From: Pseudomonadota bacterium
GTDB taxonomy: Bacteria > Pseudomonadota > Gammaproteobacteria > Magnimaribacterales > D2472
Length of the DNA stretch: 64,000 nucleotides
Assembly (NCBI GenBank): GCA_028344535.1
Contig: JAOMBK010000001.1
Span: 97,905 to 161,904, forward strand
Direction of reading: 5' to 3'
Numbering within the stretch: the first letter of the stretch is position 1; each line of letters opens with the position of its first letter. The translations under genes were made by a program, and so were the position numbers. Shown in pieces: positions 52,023-63,198 of the stretch. The notes beneath the pieces were generated by a model, which did no database searches, had not been told where the DNA came from, and saw only the letters and a list, made by a program, of their open reading frames with translations.

Positions 52023-52991
52023 ATGTACGTACTCAAAAAAACCACTTCAGCTGAACTCAGAAGAGTTCAATCCACTATCAAAAAAGAGCTTGCTAGCGAA
52101 AAAATAATTCAAGAAATTTATGAATATATTTTTAATGCAGAGGGTAAAAAAACAAGAGCTTTGCTATGTTTACTTGCCTCTAAAGCATCAGACATCAAAT
52201 CTGATAATAGAATTAATTTAGCTAGCATTATTGAGCTTTTACATACAGCAACATTGGTGCATGACGATGTTGTGGATGAGTCTGAACTACGACGTGGTAC
52301 CAGATCTGTGAATCAAGTCTGGACAAATTCATATAGCGTCTTGATGGGTGATTTTATATATTCGAAAGCCTTTATTTTAATGCTAAAGCTTGGGATCCCT
52401 GCTGTCTTAGATGAGTTAGCAAAAGCGACCAATGACATAGCTAGAGGCGAAATTATTCAATTAGAACTCTTTGAAAAAAAACAACTGATTGGGCTTAAAG
52501 ACTTGCTCAAGGTTAGCTATTTAAAAACGGGGAGACTTTTCGAGGCATCTGCAAAAACCGGGGCCATGCTTGCATGCAGATCTGCAGAAGAAATTAAAAC
52601 ATTTGGCTTGCTAGGAAAGGCTTTAGGAACTGCATTTCAGATTCAAGACGATATTTTGGATTATGAGGCGTTCAAGCTTGATACGGGAAAGCCAGCCTTG
52701 AAAGATTTCAAAGAAGGAAAAATTACATTTCCTTTGTATTTTGCTCTTCAGCAGGCTAATACAAAAGATAAAAATTTTATTATGGGCCAACTTGGTCAAT
52801 CAAAAATATTAAAAAAAGATCAAAATAAAATCTATCAATTCATACAAAATGATAAAACTCAAAAAGAAATAAATGCTTTGTTGGAAAAATATACAAAAGA
52901 AACCTTAAGGCATCTGAATAAATTAAAGCATCATGCCTGCTACAATGAGATGCTAGAGTTAATAAACTTCTCCAAAATAAGGAAAATATGA
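52023..52991 (+). CDS. ispB: Polyprenyl (octaprenyl) diphosphate synthase
   Basis: 322 aa; LLHTATLVHDDVVDESELRRG, FQIQDDILDYEA; divergent from rplU. Confidence 0.94.
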   Translation: MYVLKKTTSAELRRVQSTIKKELASEKIIQEIYEYIFNAEGKKTRALLCLLASKASDIKSDNRINLASIIELLHTATLVHDDVVDESELRRGTRSVNQVWTNSYSVLMGDFIYSKAFILMLKLGIPAVLDELAKATNDIARGEIIQLELFEKKQLIGLKDLLKVSYLKTGRLFEASAKTGAMLACRSAEEIKTFGLLGKALGTAFQIQDDILDYEAFKLDTGKPALKDFKEGKITFPLYFALQQANTKDKNFIMGQLGQSKILKKDQNKIYQFIQNDKTQKEINALLEKYTKETLRHLNKLKHHACYNEMLELINFSKIRKI

Positions 52992-53509
52992 CATTTATAC
53001 CCGCCTCAAGTTATACAAAAGTTGATTTAGTGGCATGCGGAAATGGTGATCTATTTGGTCCAAGCAATGGTCGCTTACCAGCAGACGAAATGCTTATGTT
53101 CGATTCAATTGACCAAATCGACAAAACATCAGGCAAATATTCCAAAGGAAAAATTATTGCTAATCTCAATATTGAGGAAAGTTTATGGTTTTTTAAAGTG
53201 CATTTTAAATCTGATCCAGTAATGCCGGGATGTCTTGGCTTAGATGCTATGTGGCAATTATTGGGATTCTATCTTTGCTGGCTTGAGTTGCCTGGCTATG
53301 GAAGAGCACTAGGTTCAGATAGAGTAAAGTTTTTTGGTCAAGTTACTCCTAGTGCAAAAATTGTTAGGTATGAAATTGATATAAAACGAGTTGTTAACAG
53401 AGGAGCAGTGGTTGGCTTTGCTGATGGAAACATGTTCGTTGATGATCGTCACGTTTATTCAGCAGACGGACTAAGAGTGGGTCTGTTTAAGGATACTAGC
53501 GAATTCTAA
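52988..53509 (+). CDS. fabA: 3-hydroxydecanoyl-ACP dehydratase/isomerase
   Basis: 173 aa; [46 protein letters not shown]. Confidence 0.96.
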   Translation: MTFIPASSYTKVDLVACGNGDLFGPSNGRLPADEMLMFDSIDQIDKTSGKYSKGKIIANLNIEESLWFFKVHFKSDPVMPGCLGLDAMWQLLGFYLCWLELPGYGRALGSDRVKFFGQVTPSAKIVRYEIDIKRVVNRGAVVGFADGNMFVDDRHVYSADGLRVGLFKDTSEF

Positions 53510-54714
53510 TGAAAAATGTAGTTGTAACTGGTGTAGGCATTGTCTCTTGCATAGGCTCAGATACTCAAGAAGTTTTAAATAGTTTGAAGAAAGGAAAGTC
53601 AGGTATTTCTAAAAACTCCACATATGCAGAAATGGGTTTTAGAAGTCATGTTTCTGGAGCAATAAACCTTGATTTAGCTGAATTAATTGATAGAAAAACT
53701 CTTCGTTTTATGAGTGAAGCTTCAGGATTCGGATACATCGCAGCTAAAGAAGCTATTCATCACGCATCCTTAAACCTTGAAGAGATGAATGTTTCAAGAA
53801 TTGGAATAGTAGCTGGATCAGGCGGAGCATCTTCAGCAGCTCAAATAGAGGCATCAGATACTGCAAGAGAGCGAGGCCCAAAAAGAATTGGACCCTATGC
53901 TGTTACAAAAACAATGGGTAGCACTGTGTCAGCTATTTTGGGCACTACACTTAAGCTCAAAGGAGTGAATTACTCTATTTCATCTGCTTGCTCAACTAGC
54001 GCTCATTGTATTGGCCACGCAGCAGAACTTATTCAATTAGGTAAACAAGATATTGTTATTGCTGGTGGCGCAGAACAAGAGCACTGGACCTCATCTTCCA
54101 TGTTTGATGCTATGGGCGCTCTCTCCTCACAATATAATGATACTCCCGAAAAAGCCTCGAGGCCATTTGATGTAGACAGAGATGGATTTGTAATTGCTGG
54201 TGGCGCAGGAATGCTAATACTCGAGGAGGAAGAGCATGCCATCAAAAGAAATGCACCTATCATTTCAAGGCTTAAGGGCTATTGTGCAAACTCTGACGGC
54301 TATGACATGGTGTCTCCCTCAGGCGAAGGAGCTACAAGATGCATGAGTGAGGCAATCGAAGCTTTTGGATCTGATGTAGATTATATCAATGCTCATGGCA
54401 CAAGTACTCCTGTTGGAGATCTTGCTGAACTTGGCGCAATAAAATCAGTATTTGGTAAAAATGCTCCTGTAATTGGGTCTACTAAATCAATGACTGGCCA
54501 CTCATTAGGCGCAACTGGAGCTCAGGAAGCAATTTATTCTATCCTGATGATGCAACATGATTTTATTGCTCCATCAATTAATATAGAAACCTTGGTTGAG
54601 GAAGCAGAAGGATTAAATATTTGTCAATCAATGATGAAGCAAAAATTAAATGCTGTAATGAGCAACTCATTTGGTTTTGGTGGAACCAATGCAAGTTTAA
54701 TTTTTAGTAAATAG
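53509..54714 (+). CDS. fabB: 3-oxoacyl-ACP synthase I
   Basis: 401 aa; [47 protein letters not shown] overlap with fabA. Confidence 0.96.
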   Translation: MKNVVVTGVGIVSCIGSDTQEVLNSLKKGKSGISKNSTYAEMGFRSHVSGAINLDLAELIDRKTLRFMSEASGFGYIAAKEAIHHASLNLEEMNVSRIGIVAGSGGASSAAQIEASDTARERGPKRIGPYAVTKTMGSTVSAILGTTLKLKGVNYSISSACSTSAHCIGHAAELIQLGKQDIVIAGGAEQEHWTSSSMFDAMGALSSQYNDTPEKASRPFDVDRDGFVIAGGAGMLILEEEEHAIKRNAPIISRLKGYCANSDGYDMVSPSGEGATRCMSEAIEAFGSDVDYINAHGTSTPVGDLAELGAIKSVFGKNAPVIGSTKSMTGHSLGATGAQEAIYSILMMQHDFIAPSINIETLVEEAEGLNICQSMMKQKLNAVMSNSFGFGGTNASLIFSK

Positions 54715-54715
54715 A

Positions 54716-55054
54716 TTAAGCCAATCGAGATCCATTCAAAGCTCCTTTTTGAGGAACAGCTAAAATAATACTTCCATCCGGTTGAGTAAATCCTGTCACG
54801 AGACACTCCGACATGAATGGCCCGATCTGTTTGTTAGGAAAATTAATGACTGCTGCAACCTGCATACCTACCAAAGACTGAGGATTGTAATGATCTGTAA
54901 TTTGAGCAGATGATTTTTTAATACCTATCTTTTCTCCAAAATCTATAGTCATTTTTATTGCAGGCTTGATTGCCTCTTTGAATTCTTCGGCAGATAGAAT
55001 AGTCCCAACACGTACATCCACTCTCTCAAATTCTTTCCAAGTTAAATCATTCAT
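54716..55054 (-). CDS. csaA: CsaA-like tRNA-binding domain protein
   Basis: 112 aa; FERVDVRVGTILSAEEF, LVGMQVAAVINFPNKQIGPFMSECLVTGF. Confidence 0.9.
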   Translation of the reverse strand: MNDLTWKEFERVDVRVGTILSAEEFKEAIKPAIKMTIDFGEKIGIKKSSAQITDHYNPQSLVGMQVAAVINFPNKQIGPFMSECLVTGFTQPDGSIILAVPQKGALNGSRLA

Positions 55055-55056
55055 TA

Positions 55057-56109
55057 TTATTCCTTATTTAATAATATTTTTTTTATAAAGGTCGTTTCTT
55101 CATTTCTATACGGCGATCCATCTTGACGAAAAATATCATGAAACCATTCATTTGGTTCCATTAAGGTATCACCTTCTTTAATCAGATTGCCCGCATCCCT
55201 TTGTTCGTTTAAATGCAAAATTGTTTCCCAGTTAAAATTGGTTTGACTGCGTCCAGCAACCAAACCCCAGTTATAACAAGCAATGTTATATTTTTTAAAA
55301 ATTGGTAAGCAAAATTCAAAAGTAGTTCCATATTCTCTCGCCATATATTCAGTACACATCAGAGGCCTACCAATTCTTCTCAATTCTTTTATGGTTTGCT
55401 CAAGCTTTTCAGCCTCATATGTATGAAAAGTTATGATGTCAGATTTGCTTTGATTTAAAGAAATAATTGAATCTCCGATTGACCCATCTAGGCATGAAGT
55501 TAGAGGTTGTGAGGGTCTGATCTCATGAGCCCAATTCCAAACATATTTAAGAAATGTATATGACTTCTCCCCAATGCCAAACTGCCCAGGTTCATTATAT
55601 AAATCCCACATCAAGATTCTTCCATCTTCCTTGTATAACTCAAGTAGCTCCTGAGTATATCTTTGCAATCTAACTAAATGTTGTTTGGTGTTAAATTCAA
55701 AGATCTCAGTAACAATTTGATGCCCAGGACTTTGCTTCCATCCTGAATTGTGAATTCCTCTAACCGGGAGTGGCTGAGGACCAAGCTCTGGGAATGGATA
55801 ATGACAATCATCGAATAGAACAATAATGGGTTTGATTTCATGAGTCTGACAGCAATCTAAAAAATCATTAAATCGAAGCAAAAATTGATCCTTTTCCTCC
55901 CACAAAAGATCATGCAAATAAACTCTTATAGTATTAAAACCAATGCTCTTTGCCCAAGAAATCTCTTTTGCAATCTCTTTAAGGTTAAAAGTGCCCTCTT
56001 GAAACATCTCGATTTGATTAATGCAGGAGCTTGGAAGGAAGTTACATCCTACCAGCCAGCCCTGCTTGTTATACCAGCTAAATGCCTGATCTGATGTCCA
56101 AACGCTCAC
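55057..56109 (-). CDS. Glycoside hydrolase (GH5-like cellulase-fold) protein, no signal peptide
   Basis: 350 aa; GFNTIRVYLHDLLW, ILMWDLYNEPGQ (acid/base Glu), PLMCTEYMAR (candidate nucleophile Glu). Confidence 0.78.
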   Translation of the reverse strand: MSVWTSDQAFSWYNKQGWLVGCNFLPSSCINQIEMFQEGTFNLKEIAKEISWAKSIGFNTIRVYLHDLLWEEKDQFLLRFNDFLDCCQTHEIKPIIVLFDDCHYPFPELGPQPLPVRGIHNSGWKQSPGHQIVTEIFEFNTKQHLVRLQRYTQELLELYKEDGRILMWDLYNEPGQFGIGEKSYTFLKYVWNWAHEIRPSQPLTSCLDGSIGDSIISLNQSKSDIITFHTYEAEKLEQTIKELRRIGRPLMCTEYMAREYGTTFEFCLPIFKKYNIACYNWGLVAGRSQTNFNWETILHLNEQRDAGNLIKEGDTLMEPNEWFHDIFRQDGSPYRNEETTFIKKILLNKE

Positions 56110-56111
56110 TT

Positions 56112-56969
56112 TTAATCTCTATCATCCCACCATGGAAAAAAATCAGGCATATCTGAGGATATAAGATTCTTAAATTTTGCTGGACGCTTTTCTAAAAATG
56201 AATTAACTCCCTCTTTTGCGTCATCTGATGCTCCCCTAGAATCAATGGCCTTACTTTCTATTACATGAGCATCATAAGGATCGCTTTGACCAAATGACCG
56301 CCAAAGCATTTGTCTGGTAATAGCTATAGAGATTGGTGCAGATTTTTCTGTGAGTTCTTGGGCTATTTTTATTGCGTCATCGATGAGGTTTTCTGATTTA
56401 TGGATACTAGAAATTAATGAAATATCTAAAGCTTCCTTAGATTCAATGATTCTCCCAGAAAATGTTAAATCTAAAGCTTTAGAAATGCCTACAATTTTTG
56501 GAAGAAACCAGCTACTACATGCATCAGGGACAATCCCTCTGTTGTTAAATACAAATCCGAATCTTGCATCTTCAGAGGCAATTCGAATATCACCTGGGAG
56601 TTGCATGGATGCTCCAATGCCAACTGCAGGACCATTACATGCAAATATAATAGGCTTTAAAAATTTGTACATTCTTAGAGTAAGAATGCCGCCCGAATCT
56701 CTTCTAAAATCATCCTCTTTAACTGCAAAATTATCAAAAGATGGATTGAATGTATCTTTGCCACTGCTTAGGTCTGCACCAGCACAAAAAGCTCTACCTG
56801 CTCCCGAGATAATTACTGCTTTTAAATTATCATCTGCTTCTATAGCATCAAATGCGCTTATTAGCTCTTCCATCATAAGAAATGTAAAAGCATTTAATTT
56901 TTCTGGTCTATTTAAGAATAGAACAGCGAGATTTTCATGCTGTTCTATTGTAATTGTTTTGTAAGTCAC
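56112..56969 (-). CDS. Enoyl-CoA hydratase/isomerase family protein
   Basis: 285 aa; RPEKLNAFTFLMMEEL, GAGRAFCAGADLSSG, NGPAVGIGASMQLPGDIRIAS. Confidence 0.92.
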   Translation of the reverse strand: MTYKTITIEQHENLAVLFLNRPEKLNAFTFLMMEELISAFDAIEADDNLKAVIISGAGRAFCAGADLSSGKDTFNPSFDNFAVKEDDFRRDSGGILTLRMYKFLKPIIFACNGPAVGIGASMQLPGDIRIASEDARFGFVFNNRGIVPDACSSWFLPKIVGISKALDLTFSGRIIESKEALDISLISSIHKSENLIDDAIKIAQELTEKSAPISIAITRQMLWRSFGQSDPYDAHVIESKAIDSRGASDDAKEGVNSFLEKRPAKFKNLISSDMPDFFPWWDDRD

Positions 56970-56975
56970 CTAAAT

Positions 56976-57413
56976 CTAGAAAGGTATATCTTCCTCTGAG
57001 ATTTGAGACGCTTGAGATGGAGCTGATTGAGAGGCTGGCTGTGATTGATCGTAAGCACCTCCGTCACTGGAAGATTGCCTACCACCAAGCATGTTCATCT
57101 CATTGCCAAGTATTTCTGTAGTGTATCTGTCGTTGCCTTCTTTATCTTGCCATTTTCTAGTTTGTAATTTGCCTTCAACATATAGCTGAGAGCCTTTATC
57201 AAGATATTGTTCAGCGATTTCTGCCAGTTTTCCAAAAAAGACAACTCTGTGCCATTCTGTTTTCTCTCTTTGTTCTCCAGAATCTTTGTCTTTCCATGAT
57301 TCTGAAGTCGCAATTGAAAGTGTAGCAACTGCTGTGTTCGTTTGGGTATATCGCATTTCAGGTTTTTGCCCTAAATTACCTACCAAAATTACTTTATTTA
57401 CTCCTCTAGCCAT
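56976..57413 (-). CDS. ssb: Single-stranded DNA-binding protein
   Basis: 145 aa; [40 protein letters not shown]..., C-terminal EEDIPF. Confidence 0.97.
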   Translation of the reverse strand: MARGVNKVILVGNLGQKPEMRYTQTNTAVATLSIATSESWKDKDSGEQREKTEWHRVVFFGKLAEIAEQYLDKGSQLYVEGKLQTRKWQDKEGNDRYTTEILGNEMNMLGGRQSSSDGGAYDQSQPASQSAPSQASQISEEDIPF

Positions 57414-57480
57414 AATTACCTCTTATAATTACTTAAGTTTAACTCGAAACAAATCAGCTGGATAAAAATTCTGCAAATAA

Positions 57481-60303
57481 ATGGAAAAAATTTCTATAAA
57501 AGGTGCCCGAACGCATAACCTTAAAAATATCTCTTTAGATATTCCTCGAGGGGAATTAATCGTGATAACTGGGTTATCAGGTTCTGGAAAGTCATCTTTG
57601 GCATTTGATACTATTTATGCAGAAGGCCAAAGACGCTATGTAGAATCTCTTTCAGCATATGCACGACAATTTTTATCTATGATGGAAAAGCCAGATGTTG
57701 ATCAAATTGATGGTCTCTCCCCTGCAATATCTATTGAACAAAAATCTACCTCACATAACCCGAGATCAACTGTAGGAACTGTTACAGAAATTTATGATTA
57801 TCTAAGATTATTATATGCACGAATTGGGGTTCCAATTTGTCCAGATCACAACGAAGAGCTCTCGGCTAAAACAGTTAGTGAGATATGTGATGAAATATAT
57901 GCACTTGGCTATGATAAAAAAATTATGGTAATGGCTCCTGTAGTCAGAGGTAAAAAAGGAGAGCATCTGGGTGTTTATGAAGATTTGAAAGCTGAAGGTT
58001 TTGTAAGGGCAAAAATTAATGACGTTGTTTATCCATTAGATGAGTTTCCAGGATTAAATAAAAATCAAAAACACGATATTTCAGCTATTGTTGATAGACT
58101 GAAATTACAAAAGGATGACGATAACAGATCTAGGTTATCTGAATCAATTGATACTGCTCTCAATCTTTCAGATGGCCTTGTTCAGATAGAAGTTCTTGAT
58201 GAAGAATCAGATCTGCTACTTTTTTCTTCAAATTTTTCTTGCTCTCAATGCGGCTACTCCGTGACTGAGTTAGAGCCAAGAATGTTTTCTTTTAACAATC
58301 CTTTTGGAGCGTGTGAAAAATGTGACGGCCTGGGAGTCATTCAGTACTTTGATCAAAATAAATTAATATCGGATAATTCTTCAACGATCAATGAAGGTGC
58401 CATTAAGGGTTGGAATAGAAGAAATAGATTCTATTTTCATCAATTAAAGTGTTTGGCCAAACATTATGACTTTGATTTAGATACTCCATGGAAATCCTAC
58501 TCTGAAGAAATCCAGAATATCCTTTTGTGGGGATCTAAGGATAAGATCAACTTTTCTAAAAGTTTTAGGAGTGGCAGCAAAATAGTACGGCAACATCGTT
58601 TTGAGGGCATTATTCCCAATACTGAAAGAAGATTCAAAGAAACAGACTCAGAATTTATTAGAAATGAGTTGGCAAAGATGCTCTCAGATAGTCACTGTGA
58701 TGCTTGCGGAGGATCTAGACTTAAAAAAGAATCGAGGAATATTTTTGTTAATGAGACTCCCATTCAAAATATTACAAATCAAAAAATATCAGAGGCATTA
58801 TCCTTTTTTCAAAATATTGAACTTGAGGGCGCTAAAGCAACGATTGCTGAAAAGATTTTAAAAGAAATTAAAGAACGCCTTACGTTTCTTGAAGATGTTG
58901 GGCTGAACTATCTAACCTTGGATAGAGGAGCTGGGACTCTCTCAGGAGGAGAAGCTCAAAGAATCAGACTAGCCAGTCAAATTGGCTCTGGTCTGGTTGG
59001 GGTTACTTATGTTCTTGATGAGCCCTCAATAGGACTTCATCAAAGAGATAATGAACGTCTAATTAAAACTCTTTATCATCTAAAAAGTCTTGGAAATACC
59101 GTAATAGTTGTTGAGCATGATGAAGAAGCAATTAGATGTGCAGATCACATTATTGATATTGGACCTGGGGCTGGCAAACATGGTGGAGAGATCTGCGCTC
59201 AAGGAAAATTAACAGATATATTGAAAAGTAAAGAATCTATGACTGCTGCCTATCTTTCTGGAGAAAGAAAAATTAATTTCCCTAAAACTGCTAAAAAGCC
59301 TGATAAATTTATTGAGATAGTTGACGCATATGAAAATAATTTACAGCATGTAACTGCAAAAATCCCTGTAGGAGTTTTTACTTGTATTACTGGCGTTTCT
59401 GGTTCGGGTAAATCCTCACTCATCAATCAGACATTGATGCCAATGAGTAGTTTTTTACTTAACAAAGCTAATCTTAATAAAGAAATTAAATGCAAACAAA
59501 TTAAAGGTTTGGAGCACCTAGATAAGGTAATTGGAATAGATCAATCTCCTATTGGCCGCACTCCAAGATCTAATCCAGCAACCTATACAGGTCTCTTCTC
59601 GCATATTAGAGACTTATTTTCTCAATCTGAAGAAGCAAGAACAAGGGGATATAAACCAGGTCGATTTAGCTTCAATGTTAAGGGAGGAAGATGTGAGGCA
59701 TGCCAAGGCGATGGGATGATAAAAGTAGAGATGCATTTTTTAGCAGATGTGTATGTAAAGTGTGATGTCTGTGATGGAAAAAGATACAACGAGCAAACTC
59801 TTGAAGTTAAATATAAGGGCAAAAATATTGCTGAGGTTTTAAGTATGACTGTAGAAGAAGCTCTTGAATTCTTCCAAGCCATCCCAGCAATCAAAAATAA
59901 ACTTCAAACACTGGCTGATGTGGGTCTGACCTATATAACCCTTGGACAGTCTGCAACCACGCTCTCTGGAGGAGAGGCCCAGAGAATTAAGCTCGCAAAA
60001 GAACTTTCCAAAAGAAGTACTGGAAAAACATTATTTATTTTAGATGAGCCAACAACAGGTCTGCACTTCTATGATATTGAGTTACTACTGGGAGTTTTAA
60101 AAAGACTGTCTGATCAAGGGAATACCGTAGTAGTAATTGAACACAATCTAGATGTTATTAAATCAAGTGATTGGATAATAGATCTTGGCCCAGAAGGAGG
60201 GAGTGACGGAGGACTAATAATCGCTGAAGGGTCTCCAAGCAAAGTTGCTCAGTCTAAAAAGTCTTATACAGGCAAGTACCTTAAAGAGGTTTTAAAAAGC
60301 TAA
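57481..60303 (+). CDS. uvrA: Excinuclease ABC subunit A
   Basis: 940 aa; [58 protein letters not shown]. Confidence 0.98.
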   Translation: MEKISIKGARTHNLKNISLDIPRGELIVITGLSGSGKSSLAFDTIYAEGQRRYVESLSAYARQFLSMMEKPDVDQIDGLSPAISIEQKSTSHNPRSTVGTVTEIYDYLRLLYARIGVPICPDHNEELSAKTVSEICDEIYALGYDKKIMVMAPVVRGKKGEHLGVYEDLKAEGFVRAKINDVVYPLDEFPGLNKNQKHDISAIVDRLKLQKDDDNRSRLSESIDTALNLSDGLVQIEVLDEESDLLLFSSNFSCSQCGYSVTELEPRMFSFNNPFGACEKCDGLGVIQYFDQNKLISDNSSTINEGAIKGWNRRNRFYFHQLKCLAKHYDFDLDTPWKSYSEEIQNILLWGSKDKINFSKSFRSGSKIVRQHRFEGIIPNTERRFKETDSEFIRNELAKMLSDSHCDACGGSRLKKESRNIFVNETPIQNITNQKISEALSFFQNIELEGAKATIAEKILKEIKERLTFLEDVGLNYLTLDRGAGTLSGGEAQRIRLASQIGSGLVGVTYVLDEPSIGLHQRDNERLIKTLYHLKSLGNTVIVVEHDEEAIRCADHIIDIGPGAGKHGGEICAQGKLTDILKSKESMTAAYLSGERKINFPKTAKKPDKFIEIVDAYENNLQHVTAKIPVGVFTCITGVSGSGKSSLINQTLMPMSSFLLNKANLNKEIKCKQIKGLEHLDKVIGIDQSPIGRTPRSNPATYTGLFSHIRDLFSQSEEARTRGYKPGRFSFNVKGGRCEACQGDGMIKVEMHFLADVYVKCDVCDGKRYNEQTLEVKYKGKNIAEVLSMTVEEALEFFQAIPAIKNKLQTLADVGLTYITLGQSATTLSGGEAQRIKLAKELSKRSTGKTLFILDEPTTGLHFYDIELLLGVLKRLSDQGNTVVVIEHNLDVIKSSDWIIDLGPEGGSDGGLIIAEGSPSKVAQSKKSYTGKYLKEVLKS

Positions 60304-60716
60304 GCTGCTGAAGAGCCTTCTTTGAGCTCGGGCTCAGCTATTTCTGTTGAGCCATCTAAATCCCTATCAACCCACTCAACATAAGCCATGTCAGCTTTAT
60401 CTCCTGGTCTAAAACCAGCTTTGATAATTCTTAAATAACCACCCGGCCTATCTTTTGACTTAACAGCAATTTCAGTAAAGAGTTTATTGACAGCAGAATC
60501 AAGCCTAAGTTTATTGAATGCTCTTCTTCGATTTGCAACAGAGTCGTCTTTGGCCATTGTAATCAAAGGCTCAACAAAAGATCTTAGTTCTTTGGCCTTT
60601 GGAACTGTTGTTTTAATAAGTTCTTTTTCAATAAACGCAATAGCAAGATTTTTCATCAACGCTTTGCGATGAGATGAGTTCCTATTTAATTTTCTGCCTG
60701 ATTTTCTATGTCTCAT
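60300..60716 (-). CDS. rplQ: 50S ribosomal protein L17
   Basis: 138 aa; [25 protein letters not shown]. Confidence 0.97.
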   Translation of the reverse strand: MRHRKSGRKLNRNSSHRKALMKNLAIAFIEKELIKTTVPKAKELRSFVEPLITMAKDDSVANRRRAFNKLRLDSAVNKLFTEIAVKSKDRPGGYLRIIKAGFRPGDKADMAYVEWVDRDLDGSTEIAEPELKEGSSAA

Positions 60717-60720
60717 TTTA

Positions 60721-61686
60721 TTAACCCATTGGCGGCCAATTCTCTAATGTTGTGCCTAGAGAAAAGCCTTTTGATGCAAGGACATCCTTGATTTCGTTTA
60801 AAGATTTTTTTCCTAAATTAGGAGTTTTTAATAAATCAAACTCTGTTCTTTGAAGAAGGTCTCCGATCAAGAAAATGCTCTCAGCTTTCAAGCAGTTTGT
60901 TGATCTAACTGTAAGTTCCAACTCTTCAATTGACCTCATTAGGAATGGATCAAAGTCATTCTGATCTTTCTTCGCTTCTTGTTCAGCAATAGCATCTAAA
61001 TCAACAAATGCAGCTAATTGCTGTTGCATAATAGTTGCGGCATGTTCTATAGCTTTCTTTGGATCCAACGTACCATCAGTTTCTAATTCTACTATCAGCT
61101 TATCTAGGTCAGTTCTTTTTTCAAATCTTGCATTTTCAACTGTATAGGCAACTCTTCGAACTGGGCTGAAAGATGCATCAACTTTTAAAGCACCAACTGC
61201 AGTTTCTTCCTCACCTCTTGAATCAGCTGGCTCATAGCCTCTTCCAGTTTTAACAGTTGCGGTGAGAGATAAACTGACTTTATCAACCAATGAAGCAACA
61301 TGATGCTCTGCGTCAGGTAATTCAACATTTCCTGGTACTTCAAAAGAGTTGGATGTGACCTCGCATGGACCAGAGACATCTAATTTTATAACAGCACTGG
61401 TACCTTCAATTAAGCTAATAGGCATATCCTTAAGGTTTAACAATATATCAATGACATCTTCTCTAACGCCTTCAATAGTTGAATACTCATGAGAAATGCC
61501 GTCAATGGTTACGTCAGTTATTGCTGCGCCTGGCATAGAAGACAAAAGAATTCTTCTTAGTGCATTTCCTAGAGTATGGCCAAAGCCTCTTTCTAATGGC
61601 TCTAGTGTAATTTTAGATGTATTGTTATCTATGTCGTCAACCTGAATGTCAGTTGGGACTAAAAGATCTATTACTGATGTTTCCAT
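60721..61686 (-). CDS. rpoA: DNA-directed RNA polymerase subunit alpha
   Basis: 321 aa; [56 protein letters not shown]. Confidence 0.98.
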   Translation of the reverse strand: METSVIDLLVPTDIQVDDIDNNTSKITLEPLERGFGHTLGNALRRILLSSMPGAAITDVTIDGISHEYSTIEGVREDVIDILLNLKDMPISLIEGTSAVIKLDVSGPCEVTSNSFEVPGNVELPDAEHHVASLVDKVSLSLTATVKTGRGYEPADSRGEEETAVGALKVDASFSPVRRVAYTVENARFEKRTDLDKLIVELETDGTLDPKKAIEHAATIMQQQLAAFVDLDAIAEQEAKKDQNDFDPFLMRSIEELELTVRSTNCLKAESIFLIGDLLQRTEFDLLKTPNLGKKSLNEIKDVLASKGFSLGTTLENWPPMG

Positions 61687-61708
61687 AATTTCCTTCCGTT
61701 TTTAAGTA

Positions 61709-62329
61709 TTATTTTGAATAAAGCTCAACAATGAGATTTTCATTAATTTCAGCACTTAAATCTGTTCTGTCTGGTACAGATTTGAATACACCCTTGAGAG
61801 TTTTAGAATCTACTTCAAGCCACTCACATGCTTCTCTTTGACTAGAGAGATCTAATGCACTTTTAATTCTTAATTGTGCTTTAGATTTTTCTCTTACCTC
61901 TAATTCATCACCTGGCTGAACCTGATATGATGGAATATTTACTGTAGCTCCATTGAGATGAAAGGCTTTATGGGATACCAATTGTCTGGCTTCAGCCCGC
62001 GTTGCCGCAAAACCCATACGATAAACAACGTTGTCTAATCTTTGCTCAAGGTAACTAAGAAGATTTTCTCCTGTGTTACCCTTAGATTTTGATGCTTTTT
62101 TATAATAATTTCTAAACTGCTTTTCTAGAACACCATACATTCTTCTAACTTTTTGCTTTTCACGAAGCTGGACACCATAATCTGAAAGTCTGCCTCTTCT
62201 TAAACCATGAACGCCTGGAGCTGTTTCCATATTACATTTTGATTCAATTGATCTTGCGCCACTTTTCAGAAAAAGATCTGTACCTTCTCTTCTAGATAAT
62301 CTTAATGATGGACCTCTATATCTTGCCAT
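61709..62329 (-). CDS. rpsD: 30S ribosomal protein S4
   Basis: 206 aa; [27 protein letters not shown]. Confidence 0.97.
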   Translation of the reverse strand: MARYRGPSLRLSRREGTDLFLKSGARSIESKCNMETAPGVHGLRRGRLSDYGVQLREKQKVRRMYGVLEKQFRNYYKKASKSKGNTGENLLSYLEQRLDNVVYRMGFAATRAEARQLVSHKAFHLNGATVNIPSYQVQPGDELEVREKSKAQLRIKSALDLSSQREACEWLEVDSKTLKGVFKSVPDRTDLSAEINENLIVELYSK

Positions 62330-62338
62330 TTGTTTCCC

Positions 62339-62713
62339 CTATACCCTACGTTTCTTTGAAGGACGGCAGCCATTGTGAGGCAATGGTGTCACATCCGTAA
62401 TACTTTTAATTTTTAGACCACAAGAATTCAAGGATCTAATTGCAGATTCTCTGCCGCCACCTGGACCTCTTACCTTGACATCTAAATTTATCATTCCAAA
62501 TTCTTTTGCTGCATTTCCTGCTTTTTCTGCTGCTATCTGAGCAGCAAATGGTGTGCTTTTTCTAGAACCACGAAAACCAGAGCCGCCTGACGTAGCCCAA
62601 CAAACTGCATTACCTTGTTTATCTGTAATTGTGATAATCGTATTATTAAAAGATGCATGTATATGAGCTATGCCATCTGAAATAACTTTTTTAACTTTTT
62701 TGCCAGTTGCCAT
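62339..62713 (-). CDS. rpsK: 30S ribosomal protein S11
   Basis: 124 aa; [45 protein letters not shown]. Confidence 0.97.
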   Translation of the reverse strand: MATGKKVKKVISDGIAHIHASFNNTIITITDKQGNAVCWATSGGSGFRGSRKSTPFAAQIAAEKAGNAAKEFGMINLDVKVRGPGGGRESAIRSLNSCGLKIKSITDVTPLPHNGCRPSKKRRV

Positions 62714-62716
62714 AGA

Positions 62717-63073
62717 TTAAGCCCTCATCGGTTTTTTAGGTCCCTTTCGAGTCCTTGCATTAGTTTTAGTTCTTTGTCCATGCACAGGAAGTTTTCTCCT
62801 ATGCCTGATGCCTCTGTAACACCCAAGATCCATAAGTCTCTTTATATTTGTGCTGACTGATCGACGAAGATCCCCTTCAACTGTATATTCTGCAACAGCT
62901 GTTCTAATAGTTTCTATTTGCTCCTCAGAGAGGTCTGAAACCTTCTTAGAATAGTCCAGCTTAACGCTGGTACAGATATCTTGAGCAGTTTTTTTCCCTA
63001 TCCCATAAATATGAGTGAGAGCAATCTCAAGATGCTTATTTTCTGGTATGTTTACGCCTGCGATTCTAGCCAT
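62717..63073 (-). CDS. rpsM: 30S ribosomal protein S13
   Basis: 118 aa; [34 protein letters not shown]. Confidence 0.97.
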   Translation of the reverse strand: MARIAGVNIPENKHLEIALTHIYGIGKKTAQDICTSVKLDYSKKVSDLSEEQIETIRTAVAEYTVEGDLRRSVSTNIKRLMDLGCYRGIRHRRKLPVHGQRTKTNARTRKGPKKPMRA

Positions 63074-63079
63074 ATTCTA

Positions 63080-63196
63080 TTACCCTTGCTTTTGTTTATG
63101 TTTAGGATCTGTTTTGCATATCACATACAAAACTCCTTTACGTCTAACTGTTTTACAATTCCTACAGATCTTTTTTACTGATGCTCTAACTTTCAT
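63080..63196 (-). CDS. rpmJ: 50S ribosomal protein L36
   Basis: 38 aa read from reverse strand: [38 protein letters not shown]; too short for the supplied ORF track. Confidence 0.95.
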   Translation of the reverse strand: MKVRASVKKICRNCKTVRRKGVLYVICKTDPKHKQKQG

Positions 63197-63198
63197 AT

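Noticed and set aside
58601-58861. 86-aa ORF in another frame within uvrA
   Set aside because: Out-of-frame overlap with strongly conserved uvrA coding sequence
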